This document shows, piece by piece, positions 8,985-17,519 of a stretch of 64,000 nucleotides of DNA. Both the position numbers and the translations under genes were made by a program. Every line of letters begins with the position of its first letter. Positions within the stretch are counted from its first letter, which is position 1. Location: the NCBI RefSeq assembly GCF_900106945.1, contig NZ_FNNE01000005.1, forward strand, positions 284,932 through 348,931, in the 5' to 3' direction. The stretch comes from Marinobacter mobilis (GTDB taxonomy: Bacteria > Pseudomonadota > Gammaproteobacteria > Pseudomonadales > Oleiphilaceae). Below the pieces are notes generated by a model. That model was not told the origin of the DNA and did not search any database. It was given only the letters and a program-made list of their open reading frames with translations.

Positions 8985-10493
8985 TCAGTTAACAGGTGTT
9001 TCCAGACAGGCAGCCGGCGACTGGCGCGGGCGTTCAGACAAGGCGGCAAAGTCAGCGCTCGCCAGCAGCCGGGAAAGGTCATTCATCAGTTTTGCCCGCA
9101 CCGGCCGGCCATTGGCGGTCAGATAACCTTCCGCCTGGGTAAAGGGCGCACGGCGCAGATAGATCGTGTGCAGACGGGCGTAATCCGGCAGGGTGCGATT
9201 GAGCTGCCGGACCGCCTCCTGCAGTTGTGCAGGTTGACGGGCATCCGTCACCACCAGCAGTGCCGACGGGTTGGGCTCACCGTCACCGAACACCAGCGCC
9301 TGACGAATGCCAAGGCGTTGCTGGAGCTCGCTTTCCAGCCACTCCGGGCTGATGTTGCGGCCATAGCTGGTAATCAGCAGGTTCTTGCGGCGGCCACTGA
9401 CCTGCAGGAAACCATCGGCATCGAAATTCCCCAGATCACCGGTGGCCAGCTGCGGCGACGTGGCTGCCCGGTCGCCCAGGTAACCCAGGAAGGTATTGCC
9501 GCTGACAAGAATTTCACCGTCCTCGCTGACCGTAATACCGACATGCCCCAATGGCTTGCCGACGGTGCCGGCGCGCTCGCAGCCGGGTACATTCAGTGCC
9601 ACCACCGAGCCGCATTCCGACAGCCCGTAGCCTTCGTACAGAGGCAGCCCCAAGGCTCTCGCCCGTTGCAACAGGGTCGGCGACACCCGGGCTCCGCCGA
9701 CCGCCAGGAAACGGAAGCTGCCTGCGTCCAACAGCCCCAGCTCGACGGCACTGACCAGGGCAGTGGCCAGCTCAGGTACCAGAATCAGGGAGTCCGGGCG
9801 GGTGGTATTGAGTGCCTCGACCAGTCGTGCCAGTTCCAGTCCACTGCTGCCGCTGAATCCCAGCTCGGCCAGGGGCCACACCATCACGGTGGCGCCCAGT
9901 GTCAGTGGCAGGTAGACGCCGGCGATGTTCTCCAGCAGGGTGGCCAGGGGTAACACACACAGATGACGGCGCAGATTGACCCCTTGCAGGCGCTCCGCCA
10001 GTGCCGCAACCGTGGCGTCGAGCTGTTGATGCGAAAGGCAGACGCCCTTGGGGGTACCGGTGCTGCCCGAGGTAAAGGTGATCTTGCCGGTGCCGGCTGG
10101 CATCGCCAGCGCGCCCGGGGTGGCGGGCAGCGGTTGCAATGCGACCTGCTCGTCCAGCCGGTAACGGGCCTCGGCGCAGGCCTGCGGGAGCAACAACGCC
10201 TCCAGGCCAGCGCGGGCAACCAGGTGATCGACCTGGGCGCGGGAGAAAAAGCCCGGCACCGGCACGCACACCACGCCGGCCAGACGACAGGCGAGATCAG
10301 CCAGTACCCAGGCCAGGGTGTTGTCACCGACCAGCCCGAAACGGGTAAAACCGGAATCACGCAGCGCTTGGGCCAGCCCGTTGGCCGCATCCCACAGCTC
10401 GCTATAGCTCATGCTCCGGTCAGGCGTTTGCAGGGCAACCGCGTCGGGCTGAGTGGTTGCATGGCGGGCCAGAATGTCAGGCAATGTGGCCAT
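8985..10493 (-). CDS. AMP-binding acyl-CoA synthetase-like ligase
   Basis: ANL-superfamily adenylating enzyme of 502 residues. Motifs in order are the P-loop ITFTSGSTGTPKGV (about 148-161), the A5 motif EGYGLSECGS, TGDLGNFDADGFL and the hinge SGRRKNLLITSYG, followed by a small C-terminal domain. The start is the ATG of MATLPDIL: it has a strong GGAGGAGGGG ribosome site and overlaps the hemolysin-gene stop by 17 bases. The product is probably activated as acyl-AMP and then acyl-CoA or transferred to a partner. Its tight coupling to the GNAT-like hemolysin-family protein suggests it supplies the acyl donor (inference). Confidence 0.9.
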   Translation of the reverse strand: MATLPDILARHATTQPDAVALQTPDRSMSYSELWDAANGLAQALRDSGFTRFGLVGDNTLAWVLADLACRLAGVVCVPVPGFFSRAQVDHLVARAGLEALLLPQACAEARYRLDEQVALQPLPATPGALAMPAGTGKITFTSGSTGTPKGVCLSHQQLDATVAALAERLQGVNLRRHLCVLPLATLLENIAGVYLPLTLGATVMVWPLAELGFSGSSGLELARLVEALNTTRPDSLILVPELATALVSAVELGLLDAGSFRFLAVGGARVSPTLLQRARALGLPLYEGYGLSECGSVVALNVPGCERAGTVGKPLGHVGITVSEDGEILVSGNTFLGYLGDRAATSPQLATGDLGNFDADGFLQVSGRRKNLLITSYGRNISPEWLESELQQRLGIRQALVFGDGEPNPSALLVVTDARQPAQLQEAVRQLNRTLPDYARLHTIYLRRAPFTQAEGYLTANGRPVRAKLMNDLSRLLASADFAALSERPRQSPAACLETPVN

Positions 10494-11178
10494 AACGCCC
10501 CTCCTCCACCTGCGATGACTGGCCACAGGGATGAATCCTGGCCATCAGGCCCGCAGCCCTGATGGTCCGGTAGCTGTCGTCAACATTGGCGACCATTACC
10601 ATGGGGTGATTGTCGTAGTAGCGGCCCCAACCAGTTCCACCATCCGCCAGGCGCTCCGGGTTCGCAGCGGCCACGGCATGAATATCGATGCCCAGACGCT
10701 GGAAGCTGTTACGCAACTGGTCGGTGCCCGTAAAGGCGACCCACTGGTACCCCTGGCCCTTTAACCAGACGGTCAGGGCCGGAAACAGGAAGCGGGAAAC
10801 ACCCGCCTCAACCCCGGCCAGATGGGCGATTTCGGCAACCCGGCAGCGTTCAGGAGCCGCAGCGGCCGGAATCAGCTGCTCAACCGGCGCATCGAGATAA
10901 TCTTCCAGGAACAACGGTTCCACCGCGGCATTACGCACCCCCACGGCGGCCAGCAGCGAGCCCTGACGGGTGGTCAGGGCCAGCAGGCGGGGAATGCGCA
11001 GCGTTGGCAGGGCATCGTAGGCCTGCAGAAAGCGGCGCTGGATAAAGTCGGCGACGGCCTCCGCCACCGGTGACCCGGGCTCGACCTCACACAACATCCG
11101 ACCCGCACAGCTCAGGCTGGGAAAGACGTTTCCGGACGCCGGTGCGCATGACGTGGACAATACAACAGGCTCAAACAT
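10477..11178 (-). CDS. Thermostable hemolysin family protein
   Basis: Protein of 233 residues matching the Vibrio thermostable (delta) hemolysin family, whose fold belongs with GNAT-like acyltransferases. Recognisable blocks are FIQRRFLQAYDALPTL, IPRLLALT, EPLFLEDYLDAPVEQL, RCRVAEIAHLAG, WVAFTGTDQLRNSF, QRLGIDIH and WGRYYDNHPMVMV. I start at ATG of MFEPVV, with AGGAGA correctly spaced; a TTG six bases upstream is a weaker option. No signal peptide is visible, which is odd for a secreted toxin and fits an intracellular transferase better. It is first in a five- to six-gene cluster divergent from a two-component system. Confidence 0.87.
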   Translation of the reverse strand: MFEPVVLSTSCAPASGNVFPSLSCAGRMLCEVEPGSPVAEAVADFIQRRFLQAYDALPTLRIPRLLALTTRQGSLLAAVGVRNAAVEPLFLEDYLDAPVEQLIPAAAAPERCRVAEIAHLAGVEAGVSRFLFPALTVWLKGQGYQWVAFTGTDQLRNSFQRLGIDIHAVAAANPERLADGGTGWGRYYDNHPMVMVANVDDSYRTIRAAGLMARIHPCGQSSQVEEGRYGHIA

Positions 11179-11224
11179 CGCCAACTTCTCCTGACTTGAT
11201 TCAGGATCAGGTTAGGCAAGCAGC

Positions 11225-11241
11225 CTTAATCGGAACTTAAT
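11225..11241 (+). promoter_or_regulatory. PmrA/QseB-type box 1
   Basis: CTTAAT-N5-CTTAAT, two direct half-sites matching the YTTAAK-N5-YTTAAK recognition pattern known for PmrA-family regulators. It lies in the 155-base gap between the hemolysin cluster and the response-regulator gene, with half-sites oriented toward the regulator. Confidence 0.75.
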
Positions 11242-11257
11242 TACCAAGTGCAGAATT

Positions 11258-11274
11258 CTTAAGTCGGGGTTAAG
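11258..11274 (+). promoter_or_regulatory. PmrA/QseB-type box 2
   Basis: CTTAAG-N5-GTTAAG, a second tandem box with one deviation in the second half-site. It begins exactly 33 bases (about three helical turns) after box 1. A TACAAC minus-10-like element starts 22 bases after the box, a spacing usual for PmrA-activated promoters. This supports autoregulation of the downstream two-component genes. Confidence 0.72.
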
Positions 11275-11333
11275 GTTTCTGTGGCAGGCTTTGCCCTACA
11301 ACATCCACGCTGCTCGCTGCCAAGGACATCCCC

Positions 11334-12017
11334 ATGCGCATTCTGCTTGTTGAAGACGATCACCTGCTGGCCAATACCATGCTCAGCATGCTCCGCGACG
11401 ATAACAACACCGTGGACTGGCTGGATGACGGTCAGCAGGCGCTGGGCGCGATCGGCGATGAATATTTCGACCTGATCATTCTCGACCTCACCCTGCCCCG
11501 GGTGGATGGTCTTGATATTCTCAAGCACGCCCGCAAGCAGAACATCACCACACCTATCATCATCCTGACCGCGCGTGCCGAACTGACCGAAAAGCTGCAG
11601 GGGCTCGATTCCGGCGCCGACGACTACCTGACCAAACCCTTCGCCATGGCAGAGCTGAAGGCCCGGATTCGGGCGGTGACTCGCCGGGCCAGCGGCCAGG
11701 CCGAGACTGGCATCCGGGTTGGTGTATTGACCATTGATCCAGAGCACTGCCAGTTACAGATGGGTGATGAACCCCTGACGCTGCCCCGAAGTGAATTCCA
11801 GATCCTGCACTACCTGATGCGCCATCCGGATCAGGTCGCCACCCGGCGCCGGCTCGAAGAACAGCTCTACGGCTGGGATCACGGCGCCGAGAGCAATGCC
11901 CTGGAAGTACACATTCACCACCTGCGCAAGCGCATCGGCAAGTCTGTCATCCGTACGGTTCGCGGGGTCGGTTATCTGCTGGACAGTCGCGAAGCCGGCC
12001 AGGTGGGCCAGCACTGA
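11334..12017 (+). CDS. OmpR-family response regulator, PmrA/QseB-like
   Basis: DNA-binding response regulator of 227 residues. The receiver domain (1-115) has acidic pocket residues E7, D8 and D9, phosphoacceptor D51 and K101 in LTKPF. The C-terminal winged helix (130-222) contains VATRRRLEEQLYGWDHG and SNALEVHIHHLRKRIG, the form typical of PmrA/QseB proteins. It is coupled by a one-base overlap to the kinase gene. Two PmrA-type boxes stand upstream, so it likely controls its own operon and may control the divergent hemolysin cluster. Confidence 0.95.
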   Translation: MRILLVEDDHLLANTMLSMLRDDNNTVDWLDDGQQALGAIGDEYFDLIILDLTLPRVDGLDILKHARKQNITTPIIILTARAELTEKLQGLDSGADDYLTKPFAMAELKARIRAVTRRASGQAETGIRVGVLTIDPEHCQLQMGDEPLTLPRSEFQILHYLMRHPDQVATRRRLEEQLYGWDHGAESNALEVHIHHLRKRIGKSVIRTVRGVGYLLDSREAGQVGQH

Positions 12018-13432
12018 TGTCGAAACGCCGTTCACCCTCCCTCACCCGTACCATTACCCTGCTGGTTACCGTTACGGTTTTGTCCACCGCAACCCTGGCC
12101 GGATTTTTCAGCTATCTGCAGAGTAACCACCAGCTTGAGGAAGTGTTCGATGCCGAGCTGGCCCAAAGCACCCGAATCGTCCAGGGCCTGGTCCGTCACC
12201 TGAACCTCACCCAGTCCTTGCAGGCTCTCACTCAAACCCTGAGTGAGACCCTGAAACTTCCGGAGCGTATCGATGAAGAGGAGGAAGAGGGCGACGAGAT
12301 TCTGCCGGGAGGAGCCGGCCACCGCTATGAAAAGAAAATTGCCTTCCAGATCTGGTCATCTGGCGGGGAACTGCTGCTCAGCACCCACCTGCGCGGCCAG
12401 CGTTTTGACCCCACACCGGGGTATCGCTGGGTAGAGCAACAGGGGTATTCCTGGCGCACCTACAATCTGCAGGACCCGGTCACCGGCCTGTGGATCCAGA
12501 CCGCGCAACGGGAAGATGTCCGGGGCGAACTGAGCCGGCAGCTGGCGATGGGCAATACCCTGCCATTGCTGATGGTGCTGCCGCTGCTGGGTATTGCCAT
12601 TGCCATCGCCATTCACTGGGGCTTTATTCCCCTGCGCCGGCTGGAAGCACCAGTGCGGGATATGGCACCACAAGCCATCCACCCGCTCGACGACCAGGTG
12701 GCCCCCAAGGAGGTCCGCGGTCTGGTACTGGCGATCAACGGCCTGCTGCAACGGCTGGATGAAGCCCTGGAACGGGAACGCCGATTCTCCGCCGACGCCG
12801 CCCATGAGCTCAGAACGCCCCTGGCCGCGTTGCGCCTGAACCTGGAAAAAGTCTGCGATGACAACCCAGGCCAATACGACGGTCTGATTCAGGCAGTCGA
12901 TCGCATGTCACACCTGGTGGATCAGATGCTGCTGCTCAGCCGGGTCGACAGCGGGCTCGATTTCAATCCTGACCACCACAACCTGTCCGACATTCTTGTC
13001 CAGTGCATAGCGGATGTGGCCCCGCTGGCGTTGAAGAAAGGCATCGAACCGGAGTACGAGGATGACACCCGTCAGGCCACCATTCTGTGCAACACCGCCC
13101 TGATCAGCACCATGGTGCGATCAATACTGGCCAACGCCATCCAGTACAGCCCGTCCGACACCATTGTCACCACCCAGCTTAAGGCCACGGGTGAAGGCTA
13201 TCGCATCACTATCTGTGACGAGGGAGCCGGCATTCCTGCTGAAGCCCGGGAACGGGCTGCGGGACGTTTTGTGCGCCTGGACCAACGCCAGGGGTCCGGG
13301 GCCGGACTCGGGCTTGCCATTGCCCGCCGTATTGCCGAGCTGCATGGCGGCTCTCTTGCCCTGACCGACCGTGACGATGGCCAGCCCGGGCTGTGCGTAC
13401 AACTGTTACTGCCTGCGTCATCCGGACACTGA
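12017..13432 (+). CDS. Sensor histidine kinase, PmrB/QseC-like
   Basis: Membrane sensor kinase of 471 residues. TM1 is about 11-33 and TM2 about 180-203, enclosing a ~145-residue periplasmic domain. HAMP-like linker, HisKA with H263 (DAAHELRTPLAALRL) and HATPase with DEGAGIP and GAGLGLAIARRI follow. The periplasmic domain contains a striking acidic run, DEEEEEGDE, at residues 86-94. PmrB proteins sense Fe(III)/Al(III) through periplasmic acidic ExxE sites, so the run may bind metal or cationic peptides (inference). Its partner is the adjacent regulator. Confidence 0.95.
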   Translation: MSKRRSPSLTRTITLLVTVTVLSTATLAGFFSYLQSNHQLEEVFDAELAQSTRIVQGLVRHLNLTQSLQALTQTLSETLKLPERIDEEEEEGDEILPGGAGHRYEKKIAFQIWSSGGELLLSTHLRGQRFDPTPGYRWVEQQGYSWRTYNLQDPVTGLWIQTAQREDVRGELSRQLAMGNTLPLLMVLPLLGIAIAIAIHWGFIPLRRLEAPVRDMAPQAIHPLDDQVAPKEVRGLVLAINGLLQRLDEALERERRFSADAAHELRTPLAALRLNLEKVCDDNPGQYDGLIQAVDRMSHLVDQMLLLSRVDSGLDFNPDHHNLSDILVQCIADVAPLALKKGIEPEYEDDTRQATILCNTALISTMVRSILANAIQYSPSDTIVTTQLKATGEGYRITICDEGAGIPAEARERAAGRFVRLDQRQGSGAGLGLAIARRIAELHGGSLALTDRDDGQPGLCVQLLLPASSGH

Positions 13433-13486
13433 TTCCGCGGTGAATTCCCTTTAGAATGCCCTCAACATTCTGTTGGGGGCGATCCT

Positions 13487-14260
13487 TTGAACAACCGTAA
13501 AGACTTCCTGAGCCGGGAATGGCAGGCCTTCTGGCTGGCTCTGGGCTTTCTGAGCCGCATCCCGATGCTGGTTCGCATCGATTACAGCCCACAGCTGATG
13601 AACCAGAGCAGCCTCTACTTTCCTCTGGTCGGCCTGCTCCTTGGCGCCCTGTATGCCGGCCTTTACCTTGTCGTCGCACTGTTCTGGAGCCCGCTGGTCA
13701 GCGTTGGTCTGGTCGTCGCGTTTCACCTGTGGCTCACCGGGGCCTTCCACGAGGATGGCCTGGCCGACTGCACCGATGCCCTTGGCGGCGGACTGACGGT
13801 CAAGGACAAACTGCGGATCATGAAAGACAGCCGCATCGGCACCTACGGTACCGTCGCGCTGGTGATGGCGCTGGGGCTGAAGGCCTCTCTGCTGCTGGAA
13901 GTGCCGTCAACGGCGCTGGCCCTGCTGCTGGCGCCCTGCGTGGCCCGCCTGACCCCACTGCTGCTGATGCGCTACCTCAGCTACGTATCCGACCCGGACA
14001 AGAGCAAGAGCAAACCGGTGGCGGAATCCTTCTCCGCCGACCGCCTGCTGGTGGCCACTGCCTTCACCGTGATCGTGGCGCTCGCGGCCAGCTGGTGGTC
14101 GGGGCTGATCCTGTTGTGGGCCACCGTGGCCGTTTCCGGCACGGCCCTGCTCTGGGGGCAGCTGCTGAAACGACAGCTCGGTGGCTATACCGGGGACGCC
14201 CTGGGTGCCAGCGTGGTGATCGCGGAACTGGTGCTGCTACTGGGTCTGGCGGCACAGTAA
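13487..14260 (+). CDS. cobS: Adenosylcobinamide-GDP ribazoletransferase
   Basis: Last step of the cobalamin nucleotide loop: joins adenosylcobinamide-GDP with alpha-ribazole (phosphate) at the inner membrane. It is a 257-residue polytopic protein with LALGFLSRIPML at the N-terminus and the acidic metal-binding stretch FHEDGLADCTDALGGG near residues 85-100. The start is TTG with a GGGGGCG ribosome site; no other start fits the family N-terminus. It stands alone here, about 1 kb from the rest of the island and separated from it by the toxin-antitoxin pair. Confidence 0.94.
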   Translation: MNNRKDFLSREWQAFWLALGFLSRIPMLVRIDYSPQLMNQSSLYFPLVGLLLGALYAGLYLVVALFWSPLVSVGLVVAFHLWLTGAFHEDGLADCTDALGGGLTVKDKLRIMKDSRIGTYGTVALVMALGLKASLLLEVPSTALALLLAPCVARLTPLLLMRYLSYVSDPDKSKSKPVAESFSADRLLVATAFTVIVALAASWWSGLILLWATVAVSGTALLWGQLLKRQLGGYTGDALGASVVIAELVLLLGLAAQ

Positions 14261-14264
14261 AAAG

Positions 14265-14340
14265 CCCCAATTTGGGCCTCAAAGTCCCCAGATCAGGGTT
14301 TAAAATCCCCATATAAGGGCCTATAGTACCCACATTGGGC
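14265..14340 (+). repeat. Four 21-bp-phased palindromes, probable toxin-antitoxin operator
   Basis: Four imperfect palindromes of the form CCCC-N5/6-GGG start near 14265, 14286, 14307 and 14328, so the period is 21, 21 and 21 bases (two helical turns). The first is CCCCAATTTGGGC. A TATAGT minus-10-like hexamer (14322-14327) lies between the third and fourth copies, so a bound repressor would cover the promoter. A further TTTGGGG half-site follows at 14346-14352. The array lies between the cobS stop and the HTH-MNT gene. Confidence 0.75.
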
Positions 14341-14364
14341 CTTTATTTGGGGAGCTATCCAATC

Positions 14365-14943
14365 ATGCCAGCCACCAGTATCGCCGACGCACTCTTCACC
14401 AAGACACAACAACGCCTGCTGGCCCTACTGTATGGCCATCCGGACCAGAGCCTGTACCTCAATGAGCTGGTACGAATGGCCCAGGTCGGGCGAGGCGCCG
14501 TCAGCCGGGAGCTGGTCAAGCTCACCGATGCCGGATTGGTGACTGTGACCCGCCAAGGCAATCAGCACCATTACCAGGCCAACGCTGACAATCCCGTGTT
14601 CCAGGAACTCTCACAACTGGTCCAGAAAACCTTCGGGATCGCCGATCTGATCCGGGCGGCCCTCAGCCCACTCGCGCCGCAACTGGAGCAGGCCTTCATC
14701 TACGGTTCGGTCGCAAAAGGGGAAGCCCACGCGGCCAGCGACGTTGACCTGATGCTGGTGGGTGACGATCTCAGCTACAGCGATATCATGGAACTGTTGG
14801 CCCCGGTGGAAACACAGCTTCAACGCACCATTAACCCCACGCTATACTCCCCGGCGGACTTCGCCAAACGCCTGGCCGAAGGCCAGAGCTTTATTACCCG
14901 GGTATTGGAACAGCCCCGGATCAACTTGACGTTTGAGCCCTGA
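14365..14943 (+). CDS. HTH-MNT antitoxin (winged helix + nucleotidyltransferase)
   Basis: Protein of 192 residues with an N-terminal winged helix (about 8-75; LYLNELVRMAQVGRGAVSREL is the helix-turn-helix core) fused to a minimal nucleotidyltransferase domain (about 100-190). The NT signature is GSVAKGEAHAASDVDL. I start at the ATG of MPATSIAD, which has GGGGAG ten bases upstream; the TTG-initiated extension would run into the operator. In HEPN/MNT systems the MNT partner neutralises the HEPN RNase, in studied cases by AMPylation. The fused HTH presumably binds the palindromes upstream. Twelve bases separate it from the HEPN gene. Confidence 0.88.
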   Translation: MPATSIADALFTKTQQRLLALLYGHPDQSLYLNELVRMAQVGRGAVSRELVKLTDAGLVTVTRQGNQHHYQANADNPVFQELSQLVQKTFGIADLIRAALSPLAPQLEQAFIYGSVAKGEAHAASDVDLMLVGDDLSYSDIMELLAPVETQLQRTINPTLYSPADFAKRLAEGQSFITRVLEQPRINLTFEP

Positions 14944-14954
14944 GACCGAGACGC

Positions 14955-15383
14955 ATGGAAGCCCTGGACAACCTGGTCAAGATTCGAAAACTGAAACCCG
15001 AGCCAGCCGATACCAGTGAATTCGCCGGTATGCTGCGGGCGGCCCGGACCAAGCTGAAGGACGCCGGTATTGAGGGGCTGTCCGAAGAGAGTCGGTTCTC
15101 CCTCGCCTATGGCGCGGCCCACGCCCTTTCCCTCGCGGCCCTGCGCTGGCACGGCTATCGTTCGGAGAGTCGCTACATTGTATTCCAGTGTCTGCAGCAC
15201 ACCCTGGGGCTGGCCAATGCCAAGTGGCGCGTACTCGACAAATGCCACTCCGCCCGCAACCTCGCCGAGTACGAAGGGCACCTAGAGGTCAACCCGCAAC
15301 TGCTAAGGGAATTGGTGGCGATTAGCCACGAGTTGGAAGAGCTGGTTGCAGCCTTACCGCCCATCAAACCCTCGGGCCAGTAG
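14955..15383 (+). CDS. HEPN-domain toxin-like protein
   Basis: All-helical 142-residue protein, the likely toxin of the HTH-MNT/HEPN pair. The helix ending KCHSARNLAEYEGH carries the Arg-Asn ... Tyr-Glu-Gly ... His arrangement, a variant of the HEPN R-x4-6-H ribonuclease motif in which the His is eight residues from the Arg. Gene order is antitoxin first. Known HEPN toxins cleave RNA; whether this one is active with the longer spacing is open. Confidence 0.8.
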   Translation: MEALDNLVKIRKLKPEPADTSEFAGMLRAARTKLKDAGIEGLSEESRFSLAYGAAHALSLAALRWHGYRSESRYIVFQCLQHTLGLANAKWRVLDKCHSARNLAEYEGHLEVNPQLLRELVAISHELEELVAALPPIKPSGQ

Positions 15384-15400
15384 CTTCACCAATCAGACAA

Positions 15401-16864
15401 TCATTGGATGCCCAACAACGCCTTCAGCCAGTCAGTATCCAGGCATGCCTCGACGGCGTCCGCCAGCCGGTCCAGTTGCTGTTCCCGGTGACGGGCATAA
15501 TCGACCGCGCGCCCGTCATCACTTAGTCCCCAGTGGCTCAACAACGCAGAACAGGCAGCCGGGTCGTCGAACACACCGTGGAGGTAGGTGCCCATCACCT
15601 GGCCATCCGTACTGATCGCGCCATCCACGTTCCCCCCCAGATCAACCAGGGGCCGCTCAAGACCTGAACCGGTGGTGACACCGTTATGGATTTCGTAACC
15701 TGCCACCGTGCAGGGTTTACCTTGCCCGGGGGTGTTCAGGGTGCCGTTCACCCGGGTCAGCTGCTTGCCCGTTACCATGCGGGTGTCGATGTCGAGCCAG
15801 CCAAGACCGGCGCTGTCACCGGGCACCCCTTCCAGGCCATCAGGGTCACTGACGGTATGACCCAGCATCTGGAAACCGCCGCAGATACCGAATACATGGC
15901 CGCCGTAGCGCAGGTGGCGCTCGATGACCTCATCCCAGCCGTTGGTCCGCAGCCAGTCCAGATCGCCCCGGGTGTGCTTGCTGCCGGGCAGGATGATGAC
16001 ATCCGCCGCAGGGGGTGTCTGTTCGGGGCCAACGAACATCAGCTTAACCCCGGGATGCAGCCGCAGGGGATCGAAATCGTTGTGGTTGCTGATCCGCGGC
16101 AGTACCGGCACCACCACTTTCAGGGCCCCGGTCTGATGCTCGCTGGAGGTACCGACGCTGTCCTCAGCATCGAGCACCAGGCCATGGAGGTACGGCAACA
16201 CGCCGTTCACTGGCCTGCCGGTGCGCTCGCTGAGCCAGTCCAGCCCCGGTTCCAGTAACGCGATGTCTCCGCGGAAACGGTTGATGATAAAGCCCCGGGT
16301 GCGGCTACGTTCCGACTCGGAGATCAGTTCCAGGGTGCCCACCAGCTGGGCAAAGACCCCACCCCGGTCGATGTCACCCACCAGCAGCACCGGGCAGTCC
16401 ACCATCTCGGCAAAGCCCATGTTCGCGATGTCGTTGGCCCGCAGGTTGATTTCCGCCGGGCTGCCGGCACCTTCGGCAATGATCACATCGTAACGGGAGC
16501 TCAGGGCCTGCCAGGCCTCCCGCACCGACTGCCGGGCCTCGGCCTTGTAGGCGTGATAATCCACCGCGTTCATGTTGCCGTAGACCTGTCCCCGCAGGAT
16601 CACCTGGGCGCCGCAATCGGTTTGTGGCTTGAGCAACACCGGGTTCATGTCGCTGTGGGGCTCCAGCCCACAGGCCAGCGCCTGAAGAGCGGTGGAGCGG
16701 CCAATCTCGCCGCCGTCCACGGTTACCGCGCTGTTGAGGGCCATGTTCTGGGGCTTGAACGGCGCCACCGACACCCCCTGACGATGCAGCCAGCGGCACA
16801 ACGCTGCCACTACCGTGCTCTTGCCGGCATCCGAGGTGGTGCCCTGGATCATTAAGGTGGTCAT
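15401..16864 (-). CDS. cobQ: Cobyric acid synthase
   Basis: Glutamine- and ATP-dependent amidation of adenosylcobyrinate a,c-diamide at four side chains, giving adenosylcobyrate. It has 487 residues. The N-terminal synthetase domain has [17 protein letters not shown] and [16 protein letters not shown]. The C-terminal class I glutaminase-like domain has the nucleophile Cys in [12 protein letters not shown] and a late TYLHGVFD. It is the last gene of the riboswitch-led operon, four bases downstream of cobO, and ends facing the HEPN gene. Confidence 0.97.
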   Translation of the reverse strand: MTTLMIQGTTSDAGKSTVVAALCRWLHRQGVSVAPFKPQNMALNSAVTVDGGEIGRSTALQALACGLEPHSDMNPVLLKPQTDCGAQVILRGQVYGNMNAVDYHAYKAEARQSVREAWQALSSRYDVIIAEGAGSPAEINLRANDIANMGFAEMVDCPVLLVGDIDRGGVFAQLVGTLELISESERSRTRGFIINRFRGDIALLEPGLDWLSERTGRPVNGVLPYLHGLVLDAEDSVGTSSEHQTGALKVVVPVLPRISNHNDFDPLRLHPGVKLMFVGPEQTPPAADVIILPGSKHTRGDLDWLRTNGWDEVIERHLRYGGHVFGICGGFQMLGHTVSDPDGLEGVPGDSAGLGWLDIDTRMVTGKQLTRVNGTLNTPGQGKPCTVAGYEIHNGVTTGSGLERPLVDLGGNVDGAISTDGQVMGTYLHGVFDDPAACSALLSHWGLSDDGRAVDYARHREQQLDRLADAVEACLDTDWLKALLGIQ

Positions 16865-16868
16865 GGGA

Positions 16869-17480
16869 TTAGAGTTCCACGCCCTTCTGGGCCTTGATGC
16901 CCTGGTCCTTGAAGGCGTGCTTGACCACTTTCATTTCAGTCACGGTATCGGCCAGTTCGATCAGTTCCTTCGGTGCGTAGCGACCGGTCACGGTCACGTG
17001 CTGCATCTCCGGACGGTTGAACAGGTCGTCCAGTACCCGGTCGAGCTCCAGGTACTCGTAACGCAGGGCGATATTGAGTTCGTCCAGCAGTACCATGTCG
17101 TAACTGGGGTCTTTCAGCATTTTGCTGGCAATCTCCCAGGCCGCTTCCGCCGCCGCTACATCCTTCTGGCGATCCTGAGTGTCCCAGGTGTAGCCATCGC
17201 CCATAACGTGGTAATCCACATTGGGCAGGTTGCGGAAGAAGGTATCTTCGCCGGTGGTGAACTTGCCCTTGATGAACTGCACCACGCCGACTTTCATGCC
17301 ATGCCCCAGGGCCCTCGCCACCATACCGAAGCCGGAACTGCTCTTGCCCTTGCCGGGGCCGGTCAGCACCAGCAGCACGCCCTTTTCACTCTGGGCACGT
17401 GCAATGCGCTCCTGCATGACTTTCTGCTTGGCCGCCATACGGCGGGCGTGGCGTTCAGGGTCTTTGGCGTTCTCGCGCAT
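16869..17480 (-). CDS. cobO: Corrinoid adenosyltransferase (CobO/BtuR type)
   Basis: Transfers the adenosyl group of ATP to cob(I)yrinic acid a,c-diamide or cobinamide, forming the Co-C bond. It has 203 residues, the usual length. The modified P-loop is [15 protein letters not shown], followed by [12 protein letters not shown] and [17 protein letters not shown] basic N-terminal helix ([16 protein letters not shown]) is typical. It lies between cobB/cbiA and cobQ in the operon and serves both amidation and salvage. Confidence 0.96.
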   Translation of the reverse strand: MRENAKDPERHARRMAAKQKVMQERIARAQSEKGVLLVLTGPGKGKSSSGFGMVARALGHGMKVGVVQFIKGKFTTGEDTFFRNLPNVDYHVMGDGYTWDTQDRQKDVAAAEAAWEIASKMLKDPSYDMVLLDELNIALRYEYLELDRVLDDLFNRPEMQHVTVTGRYAPKELIELADTVTEMKVVKHAFKDQGIKAQKGVEL

Positions 17481-17519
17481 GACAGTGTCCTCGTTTGAAA
17501 TATAGGAAAGTGGGGAACG

